5,139 nucleotides of DNA from positions 1-5,139 of the forward strand of contig CASFUI010000373.1 of NCBI GenBank assembly GCA_949297565.1, written 5' to 3'. This DNA is from an uncultured Eubacteriales bacterium (GTDB lineage: Bacteria > Bacillota > Clostridia > Lachnospirales > Lachnospiraceae). Both the position numbers and the translations under genes were made by a program. The notes below the pieces were generated by a model. It did no database searches. It saw nothing but the letters and a program-made list of their open reading frames with translations, and was not told the origin of the DNA. How positions within the stretch are numbered: the first letter of the stretch is position 1; the number at the start of each line of letters is the position of its first letter. Below, piece after piece: positions 1 to 4,830 of this stretch.

Positions 1-297
1 CATATTGCCACTTACAGCTCCGTTTACTATAACCTGAGAGCCGACATCGCTTGTGGGCTTTAAAAGTATTGGATTCATGCACACCTGCGGAGCTATCCCC
101 GCCGCCTCTGCCTGCATGACCTGCGCTCTTCCCATTTCCAGACCGTCCTCCGTGATATATGAGTTCAGTGCCATATTCTGTGACTTAAACGGCGCAACCC
201 TGTATCCGTCCTGTTTCAGAACGCGCAGAATCCCCGCCGTAACAACACTTTTTCCAGCGTTTGACATTGTACCCTGTATCATAAGATTTTTAGCCAT
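1..297 (-). CDS. cobQ: Cobyric acid synthase CobQ, N-terminal part (runs off left edge)
   Basis: CobQ amidates the b, d, e and g side chains of adenosylcobyrinic acid a,c-diamide, using ATP and glutamine, to give adenosylcobyric acid in the cytoplasm. Only the first 99 residues are present, all in the N-terminal P-loop synthetase domain. Visible are the nucleotide-binding loop GTMSNAGKS (residues 9-17), FKSQNMALNS (37-46), the MGRAQVMQAEAAG stretch (from 56) and NPILLKPTSD (75-84), all typical of CobQ rather than the related CobB/CbiA. The C-terminal glutaminase domain lies outside the window. The start at 297 has a GGAG site 6 nt upstream. An in-frame ATG 12 nt earlier (309) overlaps that site and would add MEID, so it is less likely. 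The gene is last in the visible cob block, 151 nt after cobD, behind structured leader A. The family assignment is very secure; full length cannot be judged. Confidence 0.95.
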   Translation of the reverse strand, partial: MAKNLMIQGTMSNAGKSVVTAGILRVLKQDGYRVAPFKSQNMALNSYITEDGLEMGRAQVMQAEAAGIAPQVCMNPILLKPTSDVGSQVIVNGAVSGNM

Positions 298-300
298 ATC

Positions 301-399
301 AATCTCCATTCCGGAGCGTTTATCGCGACGTGGCGACGCAAATATTAAATTTGCGTCTGCCATTACGGCTGTTTGTGGCGCTCCGGCACAAACAGCCGT
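301..399 (-). promoter_or_regulatory. Structured RNA leader A upstream of cobQ (pseudoknot candidate)
   Basis: Read on the minus strand, this leader has three parts. P1 is a perfect 13-bp hairpin (387-399 with 365-377) with a 9-nt loop CCGGAGCGC. P2 has GGC/GCC outer pairs (359-361 with 332-334), an unpaired A (358), then a perfect 9-bp stem (349-357 with 335-343) with a 5-nt loop. The single-stranded tail ACGCTCCGG (319-311) is followed by the AATGGAGATT start module (310-301). Eight loop bases of P1 (386-379) are exactly complementary to the tail (318-311), so a pseudoknot can form directly next to the cobQ ribosome site. The tail CTCC could instead pair with the GGAG of the site across a 5-nt loop. 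The same layout is seen before cobU and padR. The function is inferred; I recognise no known riboswitch. Confidence 0.65.
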
Positions 400-436
400 G
401 TGAATAAATCATCGCATCAGCGTGATTTATTCACAC
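398..436 (-). repeat. 14-bp perfect inverted repeat between cobD and cobQ
   Basis: GTGTGAATAAATCA (398-411) pairs perfectly with 423-436 across an 11-nt loop. In the minus-strand transcript this hairpin lies immediately before P1 of leader A and shares two bases (398-399) with it. No T-run follows on either side, so it is not a typical intrinsic terminator. It may act as an mRNA processing or stability structure, or be the outer part of the leader A element. Confidence 0.6.
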
Positions 437-437
437 T

Positions 438-447
438 AATCTCCATT
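438..447 (-). repeat. Orphan copy of the AATGGAGATT start module after the cobD stop
   Basis: AATGGAGATT on the minus strand matches the ribosome-binding module at 301-310 exactly, forming direct repeats with a 137-bp period around leader A and the 14-bp hairpin. It begins 1 nt after the cobD stop codon. A GTG stands where the other copies have the gene's ATG, but it opens only GTG-AAT-AAA-TCA-CGC before TGA, so no protein is supported. It may be a remnant of a lost gene start, or the boundary of an inserted or duplicated leader. Confidence 0.5.
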
Positions 448-448
448 T

Positions 449-1594
449 TTACCGATTTAGTATTTCTCTCATCGCTTTTAATAAAATTTCATTTTCTTCT
501 CTGCGCCTGACTGCGGCTCGAAAACTATTCTTTGGCATATTTCTGTAATCCGCACAGCTTCGTATTAATATTTTTTTCTTCAGAAGCTCCTCATACAGCT
601 TTATATTGCTCTCATCTTCAATCCTGAATGCTACAAAATCAGCACAACCCTCATAGACCTTCATTCCAAGCCTGCCAAGCCCCTCTTCGAGAAACTTTCT
701 CTCGCCTTGCACATAATTTACTGTCATCCGCTCATAATCAGGGTCTCCAAGCGCAGCGACACCTGTTCTCTGCGCCACTGTGGACACGCTCCACTCAGGC
801 ATCTGAAACCGCATTCTGTCAAGCACGGCAATATTCGATGTCATCGCATAACCAAGCCTTATACCAGCCATTGCAAAAAATTTTGTGAACGCGTTTATGA
901 CAATAAGATTGTCATATAAATCCAAAAGCCTCCTGCTGCTATACTCCTCATACCTGCCGGTAAACCTAAGAAAGCACTCGTCAACCACGACCACGGCTCC
1001 AAGACGTCTGCATACTGACGCAATCTTTTCCGTAAGCTCAGGCGAAATCAGACTGCCGACCGGATTATTGGGACTGCACAAAAACACCATAAGCCTTCCG
1101 AATCTCGCCTCCCCGTCAGAGCCGCAGTTTTTACAGCCGCCCGCAATATCTTCAATCCGGCGGCAAATTCCTTCATCGTACGCAAAATCCTTTTTTTCGT
1201 CCAGCTCATAAAATGCCGTTCTCGCTCCGCACGCCCGCGCGGCGCGCTCATAACCCGAAAACGTAGGAGCTGCCATAATACAGATGTCGGGTTTTACCGC
1301 GCGTACCGCCGCCATTATAAGTTCAGACGCCCCGTTTCCGAATAAAATTCTCTCTCTGCTCACATTTTCGCGCTCTGACACAGCCAGTGCCAGACGCAGG
1401 CAGTTAATATCGGGATAACTGGAATCCTCATCCACACCTGAAATCAAGGCCTCTCTTGCCTTTTTTGGCATACCCATAGGATTAATATTCACCGAAAAGT
1501 CAAGCTCGACATCATTATTATAAATATCCCCGCCGTGTGTGAAGCATGGAACTGTATGACAGTTTTTTTCATCCGAATATAAAAAGCCGTGCAT
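449..1594 (-). CDS. cobD: L-threonine-O-3-phosphate decarboxylase (CobD, PLP-dependent)
   Basis: CobD, in Salmonella naming, decarboxylates L-threonine-O-3-phosphate to (R)-1-amino-2-propanol O-2-phosphate, the linker joined to cobyric acid by CbiB. The 381-residue protein is a fold-type I class I/II aminotransferase relative. Near the N-terminus HGGDIY (20-25) and DFSVNINPMG (32-41) are the CobD-like signature. SPNNP (174-178), VVVVDE (201-206; Asp205 should contact the PLP ring nitrogen) and NAFTKFFAMAGIRLGY (234-249; Lys238 is the expected PLP lysine) follow. Near the C-terminus, FRAAVR (358-363) supplies a substrate-carboxylate arginine. HisC is the main alternative, but the N-terminal signature and placement beside cbiB favour CobD. 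The start at 1594 has GGAGG 7 nt upstream, lying across the end of cbiB; the gap is only 4 nt, so translational coupling is likely. There are 13 cysteines, including CKNC at 154-157, which I cannot link to a function. Confidence 0.93.
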   Translation of the reverse strand: MHGFLYSDEKNCHTVPCFTHGGDIYNNDVELDFSVNINPMGMPKKAREALISGVDEDSSYPDINCLRLALAVSERENVSRERILFGNGASELIMAAVRAVKPDICIMAAPTFSGYERAARACGARTAFYELDEKKDFAYDEGICRRIEDIAGGCKNCGSDGEARFGRLMVFLCSPNNPVGSLISPELTEKIASVCRRLGAVVVVDECFLRFTGRYEEYSSRRLLDLYDNLIVINAFTKFFAMAGIRLGYAMTSNIAVLDRMRFQMPEWSVSTVAQRTGVAALGDPDYERMTVNYVQGERKFLEEGLGRLGMKVYEGCADFVAFRIEDESNIKLYEELLKKKILIRSCADYRNMPKNSFRAAVRRREENEILLKAMREILNR

Positions 1595-1598
1595 TTCC

Positions 1599-2594
1599 TC
1601 ACCTCCAAAGCGCCAATACAGCTCTTAATATCACCGCCAGCGCCGCCATTAGAAACGAAGCTATATACAAAAGAACATTCGCTCTCACTATATCTTCAGG
1701 CTCAACAGGTCTTTTCGCATCACCTATAATCGGCTTTTTTACAAGCCTTCCGAAATAATAGCTGTCGCCTGCAAGCTCAATTCCAAGCGCTCCCGCGCAC
1801 ACTGACTCGGTCTGCGCAGAATTGGGGCTTGCGTGCTTTCTTCTGTCTCGCCTGTATATTTTAATGGCGTTTTTCATATTATAACGGCTGCTTCCTCCAA
1901 ATATTCCGGCGGCTCCCGACGCAATAATCATAATCACAGCGGCTATTCTTGACGGAATAAAATTGACGGCATCGTCAAGTCTTGCCGCCGCCCTTCCGAA
2001 ATATATATACCTGTCATTTTTATAGCCAAGCATTGAATCCATTGTATTTATCGCCTTATACACAAAACCCCCGACCGCGCCGAAAAGCATTATATAAAAG
2101 AGCGGCGCAATAACTCCGTCGGACGTGTTTTCCGCAACCGTCTCGACAGCCGCCTTCGCTACACCTGTGCAGTCAAGCCTGTCTGTATCTCTTCCGACTA
2201 TCATCGACACCGCGCGTCTGGCGCCGTCAATATCCGAATTTTTCAGTTCCCTGTAAACCTTCATGCTCTCGTCCTTCAGAGCCTTCACCGCTATGAGCTG
2301 ATAACACATAACCCCCTCCGCCAAAGCCCCGACGTAAGGGTGAATTTTCCAAAAACAAAAAACAATAATGCCTGACACTGCCGCTGTGACAGCTATAACC
2401 GAAACGGAAAGCAGCAGTCCCTTATAAAATTTTTTCCTGTCGCTGTCCCCCTGACTGTATAAATGATTTTCAAGCGTCTGGATAAATTTCCCTGTAAGTC
2501 TCACAGGATGCCAGAGCCAGTGCGGGTCGCCAAACAGCAAATCAAGAGCCCAGCCCAGTATAATCGGTACAGTAAAAATAACGAGTCTTAGCAT
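1599..2594 (-). CDS. cbiB: Adenosylcobinamide-phosphate synthase CbiB (integral membrane)
   Basis: CbiB (CobD in the aerobic naming) joins adenosylcobyric acid to aminopropanol phosphate, giving adenosylcobinamide phosphate at the membrane. The 331-residue protein is of normal family length. Family blocks in order are LDLLFGDPHWLWHPV (17-31), VGRDTDRLD (133-141), AVETVAENTSDGVIAPL (149-165), TMDSMLGYKNDRY (184-196), AARLDDAVNFIPSR (203-216), KHASPNSAQTES (253-264) and GDSYYFGRLVKKP (276-288), with YFG followed by IGD and RPVEPEDI (295-302). Hydrophobic segments lie near residues 3-20, 62-82, 160-180, 217-233 and 308-328. I chose the start at 2594 over the upstream ATG at 2705. GGGAGG stands 7 nt before it, MLRLVIFTVP is the expected family N-terminus, and the extra 37 residues would merely read through cobC in another frame. 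The gene overlaps the cobC end by 53 nt and leads straight into cobD. Confidence 0.97.
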   Translation of the reverse strand: MLRLVIFTVPIILGWALDLLFGDPHWLWHPVRLTGKFIQTLENHLYSQGDSDRKKFYKGLLLSVSVIAVTAAVSGIIVFCFWKIHPYVGALAEGVMCYQLIAVKALKDESMKVYRELKNSDIDGARRAVSMIVGRDTDRLDCTGVAKAAVETVAENTSDGVIAPLFYIMLFGAVGGFVYKAINTMDSMLGYKNDRYIYFGRAAARLDDAVNFIPSRIAAVIMIIASGAAGIFGGSSRYNMKNAIKIYRRDRRKHASPNSAQTESVCAGALGIELAGDSYYFGRLVKKPIIGDAKRPVEPEDIVRANVLLYIASFLMAALAVILRAVLALWR

Positions 2595-3174
2595 CCTTTG
2601 GCCTCCCTGCCGCTTTATTTTCAAATATTTTTCCCATTTTAAAATCACATATATAACCGCTGCCGTTTTCGCATGAATAGTCGAAATAACCGCCTTTGCA
2701 GGCATATGACATCACAGACATGACAGTTCCGCCGTGGGCTATCACTGCAAGCGTTTTATTTTCGTCATAGCAGCTTTTTAATACATCAAAAAACCCCTCC
2801 GTGCATCTTTCTTTAAAGGCTTTCGGGAGCTCGCCGCCGGGAAATCCCATATTTCCGCCGCTCTCAACCCATTCACGGTAAAGCGGCTCGTCTGACAGCT
2901 CACGGAAATTTTTACCCTCAAAAATCCCGAAATCACACTCTCTGAGACGCGGCTCTGTATAAACATCAGCTCCGGGATAGATAATATTTGCCGTCTCAAT
3001 GCACCTTGACATCGGGCTGACGACAACCTTATCAGCATGCGGATAAATATTTTTTCTTACCGCGTCCTCAAGTCTTTGTATTCCCTCGCCGCACAGAGGC
3101 TCATCTGTTCTTCCGATATATCGTTTTTCCATATTTCCGGCAGTACATCCGTGCCGTATAAGTATCACTCTCAT
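2542..3174 (-). CDS. cobC: Alpha-ribazole phosphatase-like histidine phosphatase CobC
   Basis: CobC is expected to remove the 5'-phosphate from alpha-ribazole phosphate or from adenosylcobalamin phosphate in nucleotide-loop assembly. The 210-residue protein is a branch 1 histidine phosphatase. LIRHGCTAGN (5-14) carries the phospho-accepting His8 and Arg7. SPMSRCIETA (53-62) supplies Arg57, LRECDFGIFEG (77-87) the acidic Glu79, and IAHGGT (145-150) the second His147. Sequence alone would allow another small-molecule phosphatase of this superfamily; the cobU/cbiB neighbours make CobC the best call. The Shine-Dalgarno is weak: AGAGGA sits about 16 nt before the ATG. The start may therefore rely on coupling with upstream translation, and a 10-codon reading frame spans the 25-nt gap from cobU. 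The last 17 codons lie inside the cbiB coding region in a different frame, which is unusually deep for an operon overlap. Confidence 0.9.
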   Translation of the reverse strand: MRVILIRHGCTAGNMEKRYIGRTDEPLCGEGIQRLEDAVRKNIYPHADKVVVSPMSRCIETANIIYPGADVYTEPRLRECDFGIFEGKNFRELSDEPLYREWVESGGNMGFPGGELPKAFKERCTEGFFDVLKSCYDENKTLAVIAHGGTVMSVMSYACKGGYFDYSCENGSGYICDFKMGKIFENKAAGRPKDAKTRYFYCTDYTGLGS

Positions 3175-3203
3175 AAATGTCCGCTGTTATCCTCTATTTT
3201 CAT
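3171..3203 (-). other. Possible 10-codon linker reading frame between cobU and cobC
   Basis: ATG-AAA-ATA-GAG through CAT-TTA-TGA encodes MKIEDNSGHL. Its ATG overlaps the cobU stop as ATGA (3200-3203) and its stop overlaps the cobC ATG as ATGA (3171-3174). Two back-to-back overlaps would let terminating ribosomes pass from cobU to cobC, which otherwise has a weak ribosome site. No strong Shine-Dalgarno precedes the mini-frame, and an ORF this short can arise by chance, so this is only a candidate. Confidence 0.2.
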
Positions 3204-3625
3204 TTTATCTTCATTCCTATTCCGCCTGTAATTCGCTCCATATGCTCTGACAGCCCGGCTGCCTCACATAGCAGCCTTCCGACGCTCTCCCTGTAATCGC
3301 GCTCATTTTTGTCGGCAGGAATTATTCCGCTTCCGACCTCGTCGCATATAATAATCACATCGGGATTTACCCCGTAGAGCCAGTTCACAAATCCGCCAAG
3401 CTCCCTTCCTGCTTCCAGCTCACGCCTCACAAATATATGAAAATGATTAATTATATCCGCTTCCTTCATATCATCCCGGCAGCAGCTCTCTCCCTGCGCA
3501 ACAGACGGCTCGCTCTCTTTGACGCATTTGATGTCATGCCTGTACCCGGCAGCTCTTTCTTTTTTATATTTTTTGAGCACGTATTCAAGTTTTCCCTGCC
3601 ATGCTCCTCCGACATATAATTCCAT
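3200..3625 (-). CDS. cobU: CobU-like adenosylcobinamide kinase / guanylyltransferase, short divergent form
   Basis: CobU phosphorylates adenosylcobinamide and then transfers GMP to it, giving AdoCbi-GDP, the CobS substrate. This protein has 141 residues against about 180 in the classical enzyme. The N-terminal nucleotide loop reads VGGAWQGKLEY (5-15), where classical CobU has GG-x-x-S-G-K-S, so both P-loop serines are replaced (Gln10 and Leu13). The C-terminal half is clearer: DEVGSGIIP (95-103), then an R-E-x-x-G-R pattern (NERDYRESVGR, 107-117) and the ending GIGMKIK (135-141), close to what I recall of the Salmonella CobU end. The missing length falls in the middle, where the guanylylated histidine (His46 in Salmonella) normally lies, so transferase activity is uncertain. 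The start at 3625 has GGAG 6 nt upstream; an in-frame ATG at 3637 overlaps that site and would add MEIS. Leader B precedes the gene. Confidence 0.85.
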   Translation of the reverse strand: MELYVGGAWQGKLEYVLKKYKKERAAGYRHDIKCVKESEPSVAQGESCCRDDMKEADIINHFHIFVRRELEAGRELGGFVNWLYGVNPDVIIICDEVGSGIIPADKNERDYRESVGRLLCEAAGLSEHMERITGGIGMKIK

Positions 3626-3628
3626 ACT

Positions 3629-3733
3629 AATCTCCATTTCTGAGCGTTTTATTGCGAAAGAACGCTAAGAAAATTTCGCAGATGCGATTTTTCCTCTGTG
3701 ATAGATGCTGCTTGTGACGCTCCGGCACAAAAC
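3629..3733 (-). promoter_or_regulatory. Structured RNA leader B upstream of cobU (pseudoknot candidate)
   Basis: In the minus-strand transcript, P1 is a 5-bp stem TTGTG/CACAA (3726-3730 with 3712-3716) with a 9-nt loop CCGGAGCGT, almost the loop of leader A. P2 is a 13-position stem (3683-3695 with 3668-3680) with a 2-nt mismatch and one G-U pair. The tail ACGCTCAG (3647-3640) precedes the AATGGAGATT module (3638-3629). Six bases GAGCGT of the loop (3722-3717) pair with the tail ACGCTC (3647-3642). Two competing pairings are visible. The TTTTGT strand of P1 can instead pair with an upstream ACAAAAC (3746-3752 with 3727-3733). The tail AACGCT can also pair with AGCGTT (3666-3661). Competing helices suggest a switch, but the regulatory role is inferred. 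Confidence 0.6.
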
Positions 3734-3766
3734 CTTTCAACCGGCGTTTTGTATCTGAACGGCCTT

Positions 3767-4534
3767 TCACCGGCACATAACCGAGAGCACTATTATCTGG
3801 CACAGCTCGCTCATGCATAAAAACCAGCCCGCGAGGTCTCCCGTGACTCCACCGAAAGATTTGTATGACCACAGCCTGTAATAAATAAATACCGCAAGCT
3901 GAACAAAAACCATCACTGCTCCCGCAGCAGGCTTCACAGCAGTCATTCCCGCCATACACACCGCAAAATGGAAACAGAGCATTACATTTACAGTCCTTTT
4001 GTCAGCCCACGAAGCCGCAAGACGAAGCATACCGTCGCTTTTAGCCGCCTTGAAATTGACAGCTGCAGCTGCACTCGCAATTCTTGACAAATAAAATACA
4101 AAGCCCGTCAAAATTATATATTTTAAATTCTTAGTCTCATATATCCGGGCTAATGCCGCTGCCTCAAACATGACATATACAAGCAGCATTATAACCGCAA
4201 AGGCTCCTATATGGGAATCCTTAAGAATTTCCAGTTTTTTCTGTCTGTCACCATATGAGTGAACTGCGTCCATTGTGTCCATATAACCGTCTGTGTGAAT
4301 GCCGCCCGTTATAAGTAGCAGTATTCCAATCTCCGCGCACACAGCGGTTATTGTACCCGCGCCAAGCCTGTCCGCAAGAAACAGCCAGCCGGAGGCAAGC
4401 GCCCCTATCACCGCACCAACCAGAGGAAAAAATCCGAATATATATTTCATATCATTTTCCTCAAGCCTGACATGCGGCATCGGAATTCTTGAATACATTG
4501 AAAACGCAAGAACAAATGATTTTAAAGCTGTCAT
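3767..4534 (-). CDS. cobS: Adenosylcobinamide-GDP ribazoletransferase (cobalamin synthase) CobS
   Basis: CobS joins AdoCbi-GDP to alpha-ribazole or its phosphate, making adenosylcobalamin or its phosphate and releasing GMP; it is an integral membrane enzyme. The 255-residue product is of normal length. Near the N-terminus FSMYSRIPMP (11-20) matches the family F-x-x-x-T/S-R-I-P opening. GGIHTDGYMDTMDA (77-90) is the family aspartate-rich motif, followed by DRQKKLEILKDSHIGA (96-111) and the C-terminal FGGVTGD (227-233). Hydrophobic stretches near 31-54, 59-76, 110-130, 137-158, 182-202 and 203-220 fit a multi-pass protein. The start at 4534 has GGGGAG about 4 nt upstream. It is the first visible gene of the minus-strand cob block and diverges from padR. 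A 141-nt gap with leader B separates it from cobU. Confidence 0.97.
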   Translation of the reverse strand: MTALKSFVLAFSMYSRIPMPHVRLEENDMKYIFGFFPLVGAVIGALASGWLFLADRLGAGTITAVCAEIGILLLITGGIHTDGYMDTMDAVHSYGDRQKKLEILKDSHIGAFAVIMLLVYVMFEAAALARIYETKNLKYIILTGFVFYLSRIASAAAAVNFKAAKSDGMLRLAASWADKRTVNVMLCFHFAVCMAGMTAVKPAAGAVMVFVQLAVFIYYRLWSYKSFGGVTGDLAGWFLCMSELCQIIVLSVMCR

Positions 4535-4550
4535 ATTCTCCCCATTTCTG
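4532..4550 (-). promoter_or_regulatory. cobS ribosome site, variant of the shared start module
   Basis: CAGAAATGGGGAGAATATG ends in the cobS start codon. Its CAGAAATGG opening equals that before AGATT in leaders B and C, but the core is GGGGAG rather than GGAGATT. Upstream lies a 6-bp GCTGCC/GGCAGC inverted repeat (4581-4586 with 4552-4557). The 8-nt loop-to-tail match of the other leaders is not seen, so this is either a decayed relative or a chance likeness. Confidence 0.4.
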
Positions 4551-4645
4551 CGCTGCCTTTTGCTCCTTACGGTTTATATCGGCAGCTCGGACGCAAACTT
4601 ATCGAGTTTTATTTTACATTACCGCAGCAAATAATTCCACCCAAA

Positions 4646-4651
4646 ATTATA
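4646..4651 (-). promoter_or_regulatory. Possible -10 box for the cobS-led transcript
   Basis: TATAAT on the minus strand, 112 nt before the cobS ATG. No good -35 sits at 16-18 bp, so it is a weak candidate. TAAAAT at 4616-4611 is an alternative. It lies directly beside the plus-strand -35 of padR, so the divergent promoters could interfere with each other. Confidence 0.3.
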
Positions 4652-4652
4652 G

Positions 4653-4684
4653 TTGACATACATTAAATCATATTATAATATAAT
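4653..4684 (+). promoter_or_regulatory. Probable padR promoter
   Basis: A consensus -35 TTGACA (4653-4658) is followed by an AT-rich stretch with overlapping -10 choices: TATAAT at 4674-4679 (15-bp spacer), TAATAT at 4676-4681 (17 bp) and TATAAT at 4679-4684 (20 bp). Transcription would start near 4685-4690 and give an untranslated leader of about 140 nt that contains leader C. Confidence 0.6.
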
Positions 4685-4712
4685 CTCAACAATACTATAT
4701 ATTATATAATAT
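4670..4712. promoter_or_regulatory. Paired AT palindromes, possible PadR operator
   Basis: Two perfect palindromes share the ATATTAT half: ATATTATAATAT (4670-4681), overlying the -10 region, and ATATTATATAATAT (4699-4712), just after the likely start of transcription. PadR proteins commonly bind AT-rich inverted repeats in their own promoters, and the position would suit autorepression. AT-rich sequence yields palindromes easily, so binding is only inferred. Confidence 0.35.
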
Positions 4713-4721
4713 TATTTACAA

Positions 4722-4830
4722 GCTATTTGCTTCTGAGCGAAAGCAAATAGCACTGATGGCAGATGAGAAACCGCCTGTGCGGATTTGTCATCGCCCATTC
4801 GCGACAAGTCGCTCAGAAATGGAGATTAAT
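4722..4830 (+). promoter_or_regulatory. Structured RNA leader C upstream of padR (pseudoknot candidate)
   Basis: P1 is a perfect 11-bp hairpin (4722-4732 with 4741-4751) with an 8-nt loop CTGAGCGA. P2 starts with GGC/GCC (4758-4760 with 4793-4795) and an unpaired A4761, then GATGA/TCATC (4762-4766 with 4788-4792). It continues through AAA/TTT and ends in CCGC/GCGG (4771-4774 with 4779-4782). The tail TCGCTCAG (4809-4816) is the exact 8-nt complement of the P1 loop and lies just before AATGGAGATT (4818-4827). The tail can also fold locally as GCGA/TCGC with a CAAG loop (4801-4804 with 4809-4812), competing with the pseudoknot. The GGC-A-GA opening of P2 and the loop-tail pairing match leader A although the stem sequences differ. 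Confidence 0.65.

Noticed and set aside
53..403. Plus-strand frame of 116 codons over cobQ and leader A
   Set aside because: It is antisense to the conserved CobQ N-terminus and ends within the leader's hairpins; no ribosome site is evident.
365..436. Intrinsic terminator after cobD
   Set aside because: The hairpins are strong but no T-run follows on either strand, and cobQ continues in the same direction.
628..1251. Several open frames of 67-108 codons inside cobD, on both strands
   Set aside because: They lie on the opposite strand or in another frame of a conserved PLP enzyme, lack family motifs and good ribosome sites, and look like shadows.
2595..2705. N-terminal extension of CbiB by 37 residues
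   Set aside because: It is basic and unlike the family, lies wholly within cobC in another frame, and a better ribosome site precedes the internal start at 2594.
3627..3959. Minus-strand frame of 110 codons spanning the cobS end and leader B
   Set aside because: It overlaps the conserved cobS C-terminus in another frame and has no recognisable domain.
4722..4830. Cobalamin riboswitch before padR, suggested by GCACTG near the end of P1
   Set aside because: The B12 box and the multi-stem core expected of that class are not visible, and GCACTG here partly belongs to the P1 stem.
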